Assembly (NCBI RefSeq): GCF_000621485.1
Contig: NZ_JHYF01000014.1
Location: forward strand, 62,001 to 126,000
DNA from: Alkaliphilus transvaalensis ATCC 700919
GTDB taxonomy: Bacteria > Bacillota > Clostridia > Peptostreptococcales > Natronincolaceae
DNA length: 64,000 bases
Reading direction: 5' to 3'
How positions within the stretch are numbered: position 1 is the first letter of the stretch; each line of letters begins with the position of its first letter. Below are positions 54,402 through 63,566 of the stretch, in pieces. Below the pieces are notes generated by a model that saw only the letters and a list, made by a program, of their open reading frames with translations, was not told the DNA's origin and made no database searches. The position numbers were made by a program, and so were the translations under genes.

Positions 54402-55409
54402 CTATACCTCCTCTTTAACCTTCGTGGGAGCTTGGGGATGGTTAATCCAACAGGCTGCTCCATGAAGTTGATAAATTTCAAACATAGGAGGCATTTCTAT
54501 TCGACAGATCTTCATTGCATATTGACATCGATCTGCAAAGGGACAACCAGGTGGTGGAGCCAATAGGTCTGGAGGAGTACCTTCAATCGAACTAAGGCGG
54601 CCAGCATTTCTTTTTATATCTAATCGGGGTACAGATTTTAATAGGCCCCACGTATAGGGATGCTTAGAACGATAGAATATATCCTCTGATCGTCCCTTTT
54701 CAACTACTTTTCCTCCATACATCACCACTATTCTTTCAGCTATATGGGCTACCACCCCTAAATCATGGGTTATTAGTATGATTGATGTATCTATTTTATT
54801 TTGCAACTCCTTCATTAACTCTAATATTTGTGCTTGTATGGTAACATCTAGGGCGGTTGTGGGTTCATCGGCAATTAATATCTTAGGATTACAAACTAAT
54901 GCCATTGCGATCATTACCCTTTGCCGCATCCCCCCAGAAAATTGATGGGGATATTCTTTAAATCGACTTTCTGCATTGGGGATCTGAACTAACTTTAACA
55001 TTTGAATAGCCACCTTCTGGGCCTCTACTTCCGTAAGTTTTTGATGTTTCTTTAGTCCTTCAGTTATTTGACGTCCTACTGTCATTGTTGGATTTAATGA
55101 AGTCATAGGATCTTGAAAAATCATACTAATTTGACTACCCCTAATCCGTTGCATCTCCTTTTCCTTTAAATTTGTTATATCTCTATTTTCAAAAATAATC
55201 TCTCCACCTTTAATTACGGCAGGTGGTTCTGGGTTAAGCCTCATAAGGGATTTTGCTGTAACGGATTTACCACATCCCGATTCCCCTACAATTGCTAATG
55301 TTTCTCCTTTATATAAATCAAAGGTCACATCTCTAACGGCCTGCACTTCTCCAGCGTAGGTGTTGAAGGACACTTGGAGCTTATTGACCGCTAATATTCT
55401 TTCCCTCAT
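54402..55409 (-). CDS. oppD: Oligopeptide ABC transporter ATPase OppD
   Basis: The 335 residues have Walker A VGESGCGKSVTAKSL, signature FSGGMRQRVMIAMAL, Walker B ILIADEPTTALDVTIQ and the family C-terminal Cys motif (CPFADRCQYAMKIC). It forms the ATPase pair with OppF on the cytoplasmic face. AGGGGGG precedes the ATG, 18 bp after oppC. The stop lies two bases before the oppF start. Confidence 0.97.
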   Translation of the reverse strand: MRERILAVNKLQVSFNTYAGEVQAVRDVTFDLYKGETLAIVGESGCGKSVTAKSLMRLNPEPPAVIKGGEIIFENRDITNLKEKEMQRIRGSQISMIFQDPMTSLNPTMTVGRQITEGLKKHQKLTEVEAQKVAIQMLKLVQIPNAESRFKEYPHQFSGGMRQRVMIAMALVCNPKILIADEPTTALDVTIQAQILELMKELQNKIDTSIILITHDLGVVAHIAERIVVMYGGKVVEKGRSEDIFYRSKHPYTWGLLKSVPRLDIKRNAGRLSSIEGTPPDLLAPPPGCPFADRCQYAMKICRIEMPPMFEIYQLHGAACWINHPQAPTKVKEEV

Positions 55410-55427
55410 TTTTTATCCCCCCTTTAT

Positions 55428-56723
55428 CTATTTTCTTAGCCTTGGATCTAGCGCATCCCTTAAGCCATCCCCTAATAGGTTAAAGGCCAACATCGTTAAA
55501 CTTATGGTGATACCTGGAATAAGCAGCTGGTGAGGGAACTGTCTAAAGATTTGTGCCCCTTGATTTGCTAATACTCCCCATGAAGCATAGGGCACTGGTA
55601 TTCCTAGTCCAATAAAACTTAAAAAGGCTTCCGCAAAAATCATTCTAGGAATCATCATCGTCATGTTTACGATAATTGGTCCCATTGTATTAGGAATTAA
55701 ATGTTTGAATATGATTCTTTTACTATCTGCCCCTAGTCCCTTAGATGCAAGAACATATTCAGAATGCTTTAACCTCATCACTTCACCTCGAACGATCCTA
55801 GCTGTACCCATCCAACTTGTTACTGTTAACACAATAATGATTGGTAAAAAACCAGGTTTCATTACTGTTAATAAAAGGATAATATATAGCATATCTGGTA
55901 CTGTCATTAATACTTCAACAAACCGCATCAGTAGATCATCTAGCCTTCCTCCGAAGTAACCAGATATCCCTCCATAGATAATTCCAAATATAGAGGTGAT
56001 AAAAACTGATAAAAAGGCTATTGCGAAGGATACCCTACCACCCTCCCACAGCCGTGTGAATAGGTCTCGACCAAATTCATCAGTCCCAAACCAGTAGGTT
56101 TTATTAATCCATCTTTCTCCAGGGGTAGAGACCACTAGTTTTGATCCCTTTATTTCAAAGTTAACTCCTCTAAAACTAGGATCTTCCTTTAGAATAGCAT
56201 CTGATTCATTATTGAGCTTTTGAAGGATACTACTCCATGTATCTGATTTTACTACCTCAATGGCAATATGGTATTCCTTTCTATCCCCCTGCCAGGCTTC
56301 GTCGGTTTGGTTACCCACCTTTAATGCTATTTTCCCTGCAGATTTTAATTGTACATTCGTAAAGATTAATTTTGTTTTTCTAAAATTATAGCGATATTTT
56401 TTATAGGAAAAAACATCATTTGCCGTCATCATAATGCTTCTAGCGTTACTCATAATAGGGGTTTGATTTTGCTGACTTAAATCTTGCCGACGATATGTAT
56501 GTCCATTTATACTTGCAGACAATATTGGTCCTATTATTGACATGATAATTAGAATGCTTAAAATGACTAATGAGAATATGGCTACTTTATTTTTTTTCAG
56601 TCGACGGGATGCATCTTGAAAGTAGGTTAGACTTGGTCTTTTAATTGCTTCAGCTGCCTCAAGATTTTTACCTACATGGGCAAATAATTCTTCATTAATT
56701 TCTCTGTATTTAACAGTATCCAT
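55428..56723 (-). CDS. oppC: Oligopeptide ABC permease OppC with a large extracytoplasmic insert
   Basis: The OppC-type permease has the N-terminal OppC segment (FQDASRRLKKNKVAIFSLVI) and a C-terminal transport domain with five membrane segments and the EAA loop (VLASKGLGADSKRIIFKHLI). At 431 residues it is about 130 longer than usual. The extra part, residues 65-215, follows the first membrane helix and should lie outside the membrane, so it may help dock the OppA protein. GGGAG precedes the ATG, and the gene starts two bases after oppB ends. Confidence 0.94.
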   Translation of the reverse strand: MDTVKYREINEELFAHVGKNLEAAEAIKRPSLTYFQDASRRLKKNKVAIFSLVILSILIIMSIIGPILSASINGHTYRRQDLSQQNQTPIMSNARSIMMTANDVFSYKKYRYNFRKTKLIFTNVQLKSAGKIALKVGNQTDEAWQGDRKEYHIAIEVVKSDTWSSILQKLNNESDAILKEDPSFRGVNFEIKGSKLVVSTPGERWINKTYWFGTDEFGRDLFTRLWEGGRVSFAIAFLSVFITSIFGIIYGGISGYFGGRLDDLLMRFVEVLMTVPDMLYIILLLTVMKPGFLPIIIVLTVTSWMGTARIVRGEVMRLKHSEYVLASKGLGADSKRIIFKHLIPNTMGPIIVNMTMMIPRMIFAEAFLSFIGLGIPVPYASWGVLANQGAQIFRQFPHQLLIPGITISLTMLAFNLLGDGLRDALDPRLRK

Positions 56724-56725
56724 AA

Positions 56726-57655
56726 TTATCTCCCTCTCCTTCCCGTCACTCGGAGTTTTGGATCAATAAAGCCGTATATAATATCTATCATTAAAATTGA
56801 AGCAATAATTAGGGCGGCATAAAATATTGTGATCCCCATAATCATTGGATAATCTTTCAAGAAAATAGTACTTACAAAATACTCTCCTAACCCAGCTACT
56901 GCAAAAATCTTCTCTATTACGATAGACCCCGTAATTAACGCTGCAAATAAGGGCCCTAGGACAGTCACTACGGGCATAATGGCATTTCTAATCACATGGC
57001 TCCATACAATTTTTCTTTTCGTTATCCCTTTAGATTTTGCTGTTACAATGTAGTCCTGATTTAATACTTCTAGAGTGGTAGTTCTCATTAATCTCGATAT
57101 GAATGCTACTGAACCTAAAGCCAGAGTAAGGGATGGTAAGAGGTATGAAATTTGTGTACCATCTACCGTTACTGGTAGCCAACCTAGATTGACTCCAAAG
57201 GTATACACCAAAATAGGTCCCATTACAATACTGGGAACTGAGATACCAATAATTGCGATAAAAATTGTAAAATAATCAAAAACCTTCTGATGGTTTAAAG
57301 CTGCAATGATTCCAAAGGTCAATCCAAAAGCCACAGCTATAACCATAGCCCGCCATCCTAAAGCAAAGGATTTTGGAAAGCTTTCTTGAATCATTTTGGT
57401 TACAGATCTCCCTGGAAATTTTAGAGATGTTCCTAGATCTCCCCTCATTAAATTTTTCATGTATAGGGCATATTGTTCTGGTATTGATTTATCTAAACCA
57501 TATTGTTTGATTAGGGTAGCTTTAACATCGGGCTTTAACTTAGGATCATTAAAGGGATCCCCGGGCAATATTTTCATTAGTCCAAATGTAATTGTTGCAA
57601 TCACCCAAAGGGTGATTAGTGCATAAAGGCAACGCTTAAGAATGTATCGCAACAC
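56726..57655 (-). CDS. oppB: Oligopeptide ABC permease OppB
   Basis: I start at the GTG at 57,655 (MLRYILKRCLYALITL) behind GGAGGGCC, which gives the usual 309 residues; the reading frame extends 22 codons upstream without a ribosome site. Six membrane segments are visible, with PGDPFNDPKLKPD after the first and the EAA-type loop VTAKSKGITKRKIVWSHVI. It forms the membrane channel with OppC. Confidence 0.95.
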   Translation of the reverse strand: MLRYILKRCLYALITLWVIATITFGLMKILPGDPFNDPKLKPDVKATLIKQYGLDKSIPEQYALYMKNLMRGDLGTSLKFPGRSVTKMIQESFPKSFALGWRAMVIAVAFGLTFGIIAALNHQKVFDYFTIFIAIIGISVPSIVMGPILVYTFGVNLGWLPVTVDGTQISYLLPSLTLALGSVAFISRLMRTTTLEVLNQDYIVTAKSKGITKRKIVWSHVIRNAIMPVVTVLGPLFAALITGSIVIEKIFAVAGLGEYFVSTIFLKDYPMIMGITIFYAALIIASILMIDIIYGFIDPKLRVTGRRGR

Positions 57656-57711
57656 ATGCAGGCCCTCCTTTTCATTTTCATTTACACCGACTGATTTAAA
57701 TATAATATATA

Positions 57712-57745
57712 GGAAAGGCATACTAATATAGTCATATGCCTTTCC
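57712..57745 (-). promoter_or_regulatory. Intercistronic hairpin between oppA and oppB
   Basis: GGAAAGGCATA and TATGCCTTTCC form a perfect 11-bp stem with a 12-base loop and no clean T-run. Such hairpins usually stabilise the binding-protein mRNA or lower downstream expression, so more OppA than channel is made. Confidence 0.6.
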
Positions 57746-57759
57746 ATAACTTAAATATA

Positions 57760-59577
57760 TTACTTGGCTAACTTTGCATTCATATCTATATCAGCCCAAT
57801 AGAAGTCAGTTGTTGCCCCAATACCTTTATTAACAACACCTGTTAGGTATTTTTTAAAGGTCCAGTGGGCGATTCTATAATATTGGGGTGCCAATGCTGC
57901 ATCTTCAAATAGTAACTTTTCTACTTGATACATATACTCCATACGTTCCTTAGCATTGCTTTCTGTTTTAGCAGCTCTAATTAATCGATCTACTTCTGGA
58001 TTGCTGTACTTACCGCTATTATTGGGGTTAGTAGATTCAAATAACTCTAAGAAAGTCATTGGATCTGGGTAGTCTGGTCCCCATCCAGATGAAGCAAGGT
58101 GGAAATCTCCTTTTTGAAGCCTTGTTAACTGCTCACTCCAAGGTAATGGCATTAGGTTGACTGTTATGCCTATCTCTGCCCAATCTTCTTGGAACTTTTC
58201 AGCAATTTTTCTTGCAATGTCACTTTCTCCGATCATCATATCAATTGGCGGTAATTTGTCTAAACCCAGTTCCTTTAATCCCTGTGCTAGGTATTCCTTA
58301 GCCTTTTCTTTTTGGTTATCTTCAAAAAGTCTCATTCCAGATTCTTCTCTGAAGGATTTTTGGTAGCCAGGGAACATTGTTGGGACAAAGCCTAAGGCTG
58401 GTTCGTCTCCTAAATTGATTTTTGTTACAAAGGATTCTCTGTCCATAGCATACATAATGGCCTTTCTAATATTAGTGTTCTTCATAGGTGTATCCTCTAC
58501 ATGATTAAACTCTATATAGAAGGATGCGAAATCTGGCATATCCACCATTGTTTGAAGTCCATATTCTTCTAGTACTGCTATATCAGTAAATTCAGGTATA
58601 TCCTTTGCCTGTATGGCAGATCCATCAAGTTGACCTGTCTTCAATAAGTTAGTTCTTGTTTGTACGTCATTTACGATTCTCAAGTTAAGAATGTCTAAAT
58701 TAATGTTATCTCGATTCCAATAATGAGGATTTTTTTCAAGCTTGAAATTCTCATTATGCCTCCACTCTACTATCTTCCAAGGTCCATTTGAATTTAACCC
58801 TGAGGCCTCTAGTGAATAGTCTCCCTTAGCTTTTCTTTCATTGTAGAAGGTTTCTTTAACTGGTGCAAAAACTGGCATTGTTGTTAAGAAAGGAAAATAT
58901 GGAGTAGCAGAAATAAGTTCTACTGTTATTTCAGAACCACTTGCCGATACCTTCACTTCTTCCCATAACTCATCTCGTTTGGCTTGGTATTGAGTTAATT
59001 CCTCTTCTGTCATATTTTCTACTCGTTCATCTTTTTGTTCTTCGCTTAAGTTTTTAAATGTACTGTCTATTTCTGCTAAAAAAGTAGCTTGATCATAATT
59101 TTCATATTCACTTGCTCCAATAATATATTCTGATAAAAGAAAACTATAGGGAGTATGTTCTAATGCTAATCTCCAGCCAAAGAAAAAATCTTCTGCTGTT
59201 ACGGGTGAGCCATCCATCCATTTAGCATCCGACCGCAATTTAAATGTATAAACCCTTCCATCATCGCTAACCTTAAAACTTTCAGCAACACCAGGTACTG
59301 TCTCTCCATTGGCTTTACCCGAGCGTAATAAACCTTCACTAAACATGTTAGCCAAGATCATATCTGGCGAGCCATACATCTGTTGAGTATCTAAGGTCTG
59401 GGGTTCTGCAGCTGAATAATAGTCTAAAATTTTAGGGCCGTCATAAATGTCTGTCACCCCATCTTTAGGGTCATCACCTATTTTTTGGTCATCTGTATTT
59501 CCTCTACATCCTACTAATGCCAAGTTTAATACCATCATTACTGCCAACAATAGAATCCATCTTTTTTTACTTCCCAC
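57760..59577 (-). CDS. oppA: Oligopeptide-binding lipoprotein OppA
   Basis: The 605-residue extracellular substrate-binding protein has a lipoprotein signal (KKRWILLLAVMMVLNLALVGC, Cys24). Class-5 solute-binding landmarks follow: AAEPQTLDTQQMYGSPDMIL, LRSDAKWMDGSPVTAEDFFF, NTNIRKAIMYAMDRESFV and SGWGPDYPDPMTFLELF. The GTG start lies behind GGGGG. It captures peptides and hands them to OppBC. It is the first gene of the operon and is followed by the stabilising hairpin. Confidence 0.96.
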   Translation of the reverse strand: MGSKKRWILLLAVMMVLNLALVGCRGNTDDQKIGDDPKDGVTDIYDGPKILDYYSAAEPQTLDTQQMYGSPDMILANMFSEGLLRSGKANGETVPGVAESFKVSDDGRVYTFKLRSDAKWMDGSPVTAEDFFFGWRLALEHTPYSFLLSEYIIGASEYENYDQATFLAEIDSTFKNLSEEQKDERVENMTEEELTQYQAKRDELWEEVKVSASGSEITVELISATPYFPFLTTMPVFAPVKETFYNERKAKGDYSLEASGLNSNGPWKIVEWRHNENFKLEKNPHYWNRDNINLDILNLRIVNDVQTRTNLLKTGQLDGSAIQAKDIPEFTDIAVLEEYGLQTMVDMPDFASFYIEFNHVEDTPMKNTNIRKAIMYAMDRESFVTKINLGDEPALGFVPTMFPGYQKSFREESGMRLFEDNQKEKAKEYLAQGLKELGLDKLPPIDMMIGESDIARKIAEKFQEDWAEIGITVNLMPLPWSEQLTRLQKGDFHLASSGWGPDYPDPMTFLELFESTNPNNSGKYSNPEVDRLIRAAKTESNAKERMEYMYQVEKLLFEDAALAPQYYRIAHWTFKKYLTGVVNKGIGATTDFYWADIDMNAKLAK

Positions 59578-59700
59578 GATAAATCCCCCTTTTATTTAAT
59601 TTTGGGTACCCCGAAACTTATAAGCTATTTAAATTATATTTTCTGAAAATTCATTGTAGTACAGGGGTTGTATATATTTTTTGTAACATTTATAAATAAG

Positions 59701-59762
59701 CTTCAATAGGCACTATTCTAAGCCAAAAAAAAGATACCTCCCTATTGAAGAAAGTATCTTTT
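59701..59762 (-). terminator. Terminator with a competing or pseudoknot pairing
   Basis: On the minus strand AAAAGATAC pairs with GTATCTTTT followed by T4. Its loop contains CTTCAATAGG (59,750-59,741), which is perfectly complementary to CCTATTGAAG downstream (59,710-59,701). It ends the radical-SAM transcript, or attenuates oppA. Confidence 0.6.
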
Positions 59763-59820
59763 GGGTTCATGCTAATTTTAGTTTTAGTCTCATTTGCAAA
59801 TACAGGATAATCAAGTAATT

Positions 59821-59846
59821 ACATAGTACATAGTACATAGTACATA
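59821..59846. repeat. 7-bp tandem repeat (ACATAGT)
   Basis: About 3.7 copies of ACATAGT lie in the empty space between oppA and the radical-SAM gene. The remainder of 59,578-59,955 is non-coding. Confidence 0.6.
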
Positions 59847-59955
59847 ATTATTAATTTATATAGAATGTATGCAAATATAAAAGGACCTATTATTATAACT
59901 TTAAAAGCTTATGCAACTTCTCCGTTAACAAAATTCTAATACTGATATTATTTTA

Positions 59956-61056
59956 TTATTCTATATTTATACTTAGCAAACGATAGTGACATATTTGAGG
60001 TTTATTTTCATCCCAGTCCCATAGATGAAGACTAGAGCCTTGGCAATTACTCCAGACATGGCATCCTTTACAATGCTCTTTTTTCATCCAGTCTCTGTTT
60101 CTCATATTAGCATATTTAGTCTCCCACACATCTGAAAATAGGCTATCGTTAATGCTTCCTTGTATCCAATTTCTTGATAAAGAGGGACAAGCACTATAGG
60201 CCCCATCCCATAGGAGCCCTGCAATGTTGATTCCTGCACCACAATAATAAAAATCATCCCTTACTTCCTTTTCCCAATCACAACCTAAGTATCCTTCTTC
60301 GGAATAATTAATGTGGAGTTTTGAATCCTGCTGCCTTTTTTCTTTAATAAAACTAAATAATTCCTTAAACTCATCTGCTTTTAAAGATAAAGCCTTCGAT
60401 GATACTGCTCTCCCCTTGGGAAAAATGGTTAGTATTCGCCAACTATTAATACCCAAATTTTTTATTTCACGATAAAGTTCATCTAATTGTTTTAGGTTTA
60501 CAGGGTTAACACAAGTTATTGCTTCTACTGTATCAAATTTATTGGCTTTAGAAAATAATCTAAGGGCCCCTATGGCACGATCGTAGGATGTAGCTTCGTT
60601 TCGTAACCAATTATGAGATTCTCTAACTCCATCTAGACTTACTGAAACAGTCTTCATTCCTGTTTCTGCGCACTTTTTTACTACATTTTCATTTACTAAC
60701 ATCCCATTGGTTACCATGCCCCATGAAAAACCTAACTGATTAACCTTATTAAGTACATCAAATAAGTCCCTCCTCATTAGTGGTTCGCCCCCTGTAACTG
60801 CAACCATAACATCTTGGGCTGAATAATTTTCTGCTATATTAGAAAATACCTGTAGAACTTTCTCTGCTGGTAATTCTGTACAGTTATTATCTTTACTACA
60901 GTCGGACCCACAGTGGAGACAATTAAGATTACATTTTAATGTAGCTTCCCAAAAGAAATAATTTAGGTCATGGATATTGGCTCTTAGTTTCTTTCCCTGA
61001 TTCCATCCCCATTGTTGGATTCTTTTTTTATAGCTATTCCGCTTATTAAAGTTCAT
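59956..61056 (-). CDS. Radical SAM/SPASM protein with lipoprotein partner
   Basis: I start at MNFNKRNSYK because GGAG lies seven bases before that ATG; it overlaps the lipoprotein gene by 11 bp. The 366-residue enzyme has the CxxxCxxC cluster motif (EATLKCNLNCLHCGS) and VTGGEPLMRRDLFDVLN. A SPASM-type region follows: CGAGINIAGLLWDGAYSACP, then HCKGCHVWSNCQGSS. SPASM proteins usually modify peptides or proteins by radical chemistry. The coupled small lipoprotein is the likely substrate or partner, an arrangement known for a radical-SAM/putative lipoprotein family pair. Confidence 0.88.
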   Translation of the reverse strand: MNFNKRNSYKKRIQQWGWNQGKKLRANIHDLNYFFWEATLKCNLNCLHCGSDCSKDNNCTELPAEKVLQVFSNIAENYSAQDVMVAVTGGEPLMRRDLFDVLNKVNQLGFSWGMVTNGMLVNENVVKKCAETGMKTVSVSLDGVRESHNWLRNEATSYDRAIGALRLFSKANKFDTVEAITCVNPVNLKQLDELYREIKNLGINSWRILTIFPKGRAVSSKALSLKADEFKELFSFIKEKRQQDSKLHINYSEEGYLGCDWEKEVRDDFYYCGAGINIAGLLWDGAYSACPSLSRNWIQGSINDSLFSDVWETKYANMRNRDWMKKEHCKGCHVWSNCQGSSLHLWDWDENKPQICHYRLLSINIE

Positions 61057-61435
61057 CTTTATTCTCCATCTCAATACTTATTTCTTGGTCTCGAAAGTTA
61101 TTAAGCTTAATCCTTTGAGATTTGAATTCTCCACCATTCTCTTCACCATCAAGATCCTCTACTTCTAAGGTTATGTTATCTCTACCCATTAGGTCTTTAT
61201 TTACAATTGAAAAGCTTCCATCTTTCGAAGTATACACACTATCTTTGGTTTCACTAATAGTTACCTTAATATTGGATATACCTTCTCCATTTTCTTGTAT
61301 CACCCTGCCATTCATTGTATAGTAAGACCGGGGAGGGGGGCCATACATTCCACAACCTGCTAAAGACCCGCCAGCAACAACTGTTGCAAAGAACGACAAA
61401 ATAAAGCGATATGTTTTTTTAATCTTTCTTGCCAT
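61046..61435 (-). CDS. Small lipoprotein paired with the radical SAM enzyme
   Basis: The 129-residue protein has a lipoprotein signal (FILSFFATVVAGGSLAGC, Cys28), an immediate GMYGPPPRSYY segment, and a carboxypeptidase-regulatory-like beta domain (YYTMNGRVIQENGEGISNIK, DSVYTSKDGSFSI). The region after the lipid-bearing Cys resembles radical-SAM-associated putative lipoproteins, where a short motif next to the Cys is conserved. Its 3' end overlaps the enzyme gene, so the two are made together. GGGGGAG precedes the ATG. Confidence 0.75.
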   Translation of the reverse strand: MARKIKKTYRFILSFFATVVAGGSLAGCGMYGPPPRSYYTMNGRVIQENGEGISNIKVTISETKDSVYTSKDGSFSIVNKDLMGRDNITLEVEDLDGEENGGEFKSQRIKLNNFRDQEISIEMENKDEL

Positions 61436-61569
61436 TTGATCTCCCCCAATCCTTAACCTAATATTATTCTCCTTGAAAAGTGCTTCAAAATTATCTTTCT
61501 ATTATTTTACAACAATTCTCAATAACCTAACCATCTGAATTAGGATTAGAACTTGAATTAGCATTTTAA

Positions 61570-62121
61570 TTAATATTGAAATGTATTAGGGCTTTTAAAC
61601 CAATCTAAGTACTTTGCCACGTCTTCTTCTATTAATTTTCCTGCTAGTTTATATAGCTCTAAAGCAAATTCTAAGTAGGCTTCTGGTTTTGCAGAAACAA
61701 TACCTCTATCGCTTTCATAGGTTGCCCCTGTCATGGTTCCCCTTTTGGGTAAAAAATCATAGCTTTCTCCAAGTGCATAATAACTTGTATACCTTCGGTT
61801 CTCTAATACACCTGCATAGGCTAAATAATCCACCCCTCCACAAATGCCGCCAATTATTTTTCCTTGTTCTTCACAGTTCCTAATTAATTGAAAGATATCA
61901 TCCTTTGGAATCGGTTTTCCACCAGGAATAATTAATAGGTCGATTTCTTCCGCCTTTACTTCTTTAACCTGTCGATCCACTAAAAGACGGCGTCCATCCA
62001 TACAAGTAACAACCTCTTGGTCGCTGGCAATGGTAAACATATTTTCCTTAGAAAATAACATTGCAGGAATACATAATTCTGTTTCATAATAACCGTCGTA
62101 CAAATAAATTGCTATATTCAT
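61570..62121 (-). CDS. DJ-1/PfpI family protein
   Basis: I start at MNIAIYLYDGYYETE because GGAGGTG lies seven bases upstream. The 183-residue DJ-1/PfpI fold has the acidic residue of YETELCIP, the nucleophile elbow GGICGGVDYLAYAG (Cys) and DLLIIPGGKPIPKDD. Members act as glyoxalase, deglycase or chaperone-like enzymes, or as amidase-type domains. The specific role is unclear. A WYL regulator gene lies directly upstream on the same strand and may control it. Confidence 0.9.
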   Translation of the reverse strand: MNIAIYLYDGYYETELCIPAMLFSKENMFTIASDQEVVTCMDGRRLLVDRQVKEVKAEEIDLLIIPGGKPIPKDDIFQLIRNCEEQGKIIGGICGGVDYLAYAGVLENRRYTSYYALGESYDFLPKRGTMTGATYESDRGIVSAKPEAYLEFALELYKLAGKLIEEDVAKYLDWFKSPNTFQY

Positions 62122-62280
62122 TTTCAACACCTCCAAAATGATTATAGCTTACAAACATTGCCATAAGATTGTCAGTGTTCTAAATATTATTTAAAAAGTT
62201 GCATAATTAAGATTAAATTTATATTATTTTATATTTTAATGATTAGGTTATTGGTTTTGGATAAATTTTCAACAATATTT

Positions 62281-63219
62281 TTAGCTATATTTTTTCATTG
62301 CTTCGATAAACTTATCTTTTATCAGCTCAACAAAAAATTCTGGACTTTTTATTGTAACTTCAGATACATTTCTAATAGCTAGTGTCTCAAAATAAACCCT
62401 CTTATTAGTCTCAATACGAATGTAATAATGTCTATCGTCACTTCCATAAATTATTGCCTCCTTCATTGCTCCATCGTCCTTTATTAGAGAATATAAATCT
62501 TTGTCTATTTGAAATTCAAGTAAAAAGGATGGATCATCTAAATCCTTCTCTTTATACTTTTTATGTAGGTCCTTGTCTACCTTTTCACTAGTAAGACTAA
62601 TTGAGCGAATACGGTCTAGTCTAAAGGTCCTTTTGTGTAATCTTAGGTGACAGAAAGCATCTAAATACCAACAGCCCTCGCTATAAAATAAATGTAGGGG
62701 AGAAATTTTTCGATCAACCATCTGATTTTTCAGAGGTACAAAATACTGAATGGCTAACTTCTCGTTATTTTTAAAAGCCATTAATATCTTTTCAAATGTC
62801 CCCTCTAAGTAAGATTCGGCATATATGTATTGCATGTCAAAGGTAATTCTATCTAAAACATCTTTATAATCTTCTACTTCACCATAACAAGCATTCCTAA
62901 GTTTTATATCTAATGCACTTATATTCTCTGTAAAGTCTGGTAAGCTAAGTTTTTTTGACACTTTTAACAATAGCATTAAGATTAAAATTTCCTTCTCCCA
63001 TAATCTAATGGTTGGAATAAAATACTTATGGTCAATTTCGTATCCCCCATGTAGTCCTTCATATGCAATTATTGGGACATTCATTTGACTTAAGGCATCA
63101 ATATCACGATAAATTGTCCTCATACTTACTTCTAGATAATCCGACAAGTCTTTAGCTGTCATACGTTTGTTTTGCTTTATAAGCATGAGGATCATTTGTA
63201 TTCTTTCTGACTTTTTCAT
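62281..63219 (-). CDS. HTH-WYL transcriptional regulator (YafY-like)
   Basis: The 312-residue protein starts with a DeoR-type winged helix (ERIQMILMLIKQNKRMTAKD, VSMRTIYRDIDALSQMNVPI, LHGGYEI). A WYL domain lies near 140-210 (LAIQYFVPLKNQMVDRKISP, HLFYSEGCWYLDAFCHLR, FRLDRIRSI), followed by a WCX-like C-terminus. AGGAG precedes the ATG. It is distinct from the Wadjet-linked WYL protein and resembles chromosomal YafY-type regulators. Its likely target is the adjacent DJ-1 gene or itself. Confidence 0.9.
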   Translation of the reverse strand: MKKSERIQMILMLIKQNKRMTAKDLSDYLEVSMRTIYRDIDALSQMNVPIIAYEGLHGGYEIDHKYFIPTIRLWEKEILILMLLLKVSKKLSLPDFTENISALDIKLRNACYGEVEDYKDVLDRITFDMQYIYAESYLEGTFEKILMAFKNNEKLAIQYFVPLKNQMVDRKISPLHLFYSEGCWYLDAFCHLRLHKRTFRLDRIRSISLTSEKVDKDLHKKYKEKDLDDPSFLLEFQIDKDLYSLIKDDGAMKEAIIYGSDDRHYYIRIETNKRVYFETLAIRNVSEVTIKSPEFFVELIKDKFIEAMKKYS

Positions 63220-63384
63220 GTGTAATTATCTCCTGTTACATATGCTAACTATGTAATTTATGTAATTTGTGTCATTTAATACTACTGATTATTTCTACAA
63301 ATAAAACCTAAACCCTCTAAAATGTTAAAATTTTCTATATATTTGTTAAGCCTTTTTTCTTTCTCCTTAAACTTATGTCCAAAA

Positions 63385-63426
63385 TAAAAGCCTGATAGAA
63401 GGTGGGGTTTACCTTTTCAGACTTTT
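63385..63426 (-). terminator. Terminator after the AraC-type gene
   Basis: On the minus strand AAAAGTCTGA-AAAGGT pairs imperfectly with ACCTTCTATCAGGCTTTT. The rest of 63,220-63,566 shows nothing else I can name. Confidence 0.6.
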
Positions 63427-63566
63427 ATCGATCACTAAACTAGTATCTTAACACTACACTAGATTTTTTTCCTATAGTTGTTGTAGCTGATTAATGTGAA
63501 AAGTTTTCATTATCCACATAGATAAAATTAAAGTTTATTGCTAATGATGCATGCAACATCTCTCAT

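Noticed and set aside
59821-59846. Short regular repeats that might be CRISPR-like
   Set aside because: The unit is 7 bp in direct tandem with no spacers and no cas genes in the window; it is a simple microsatellite.
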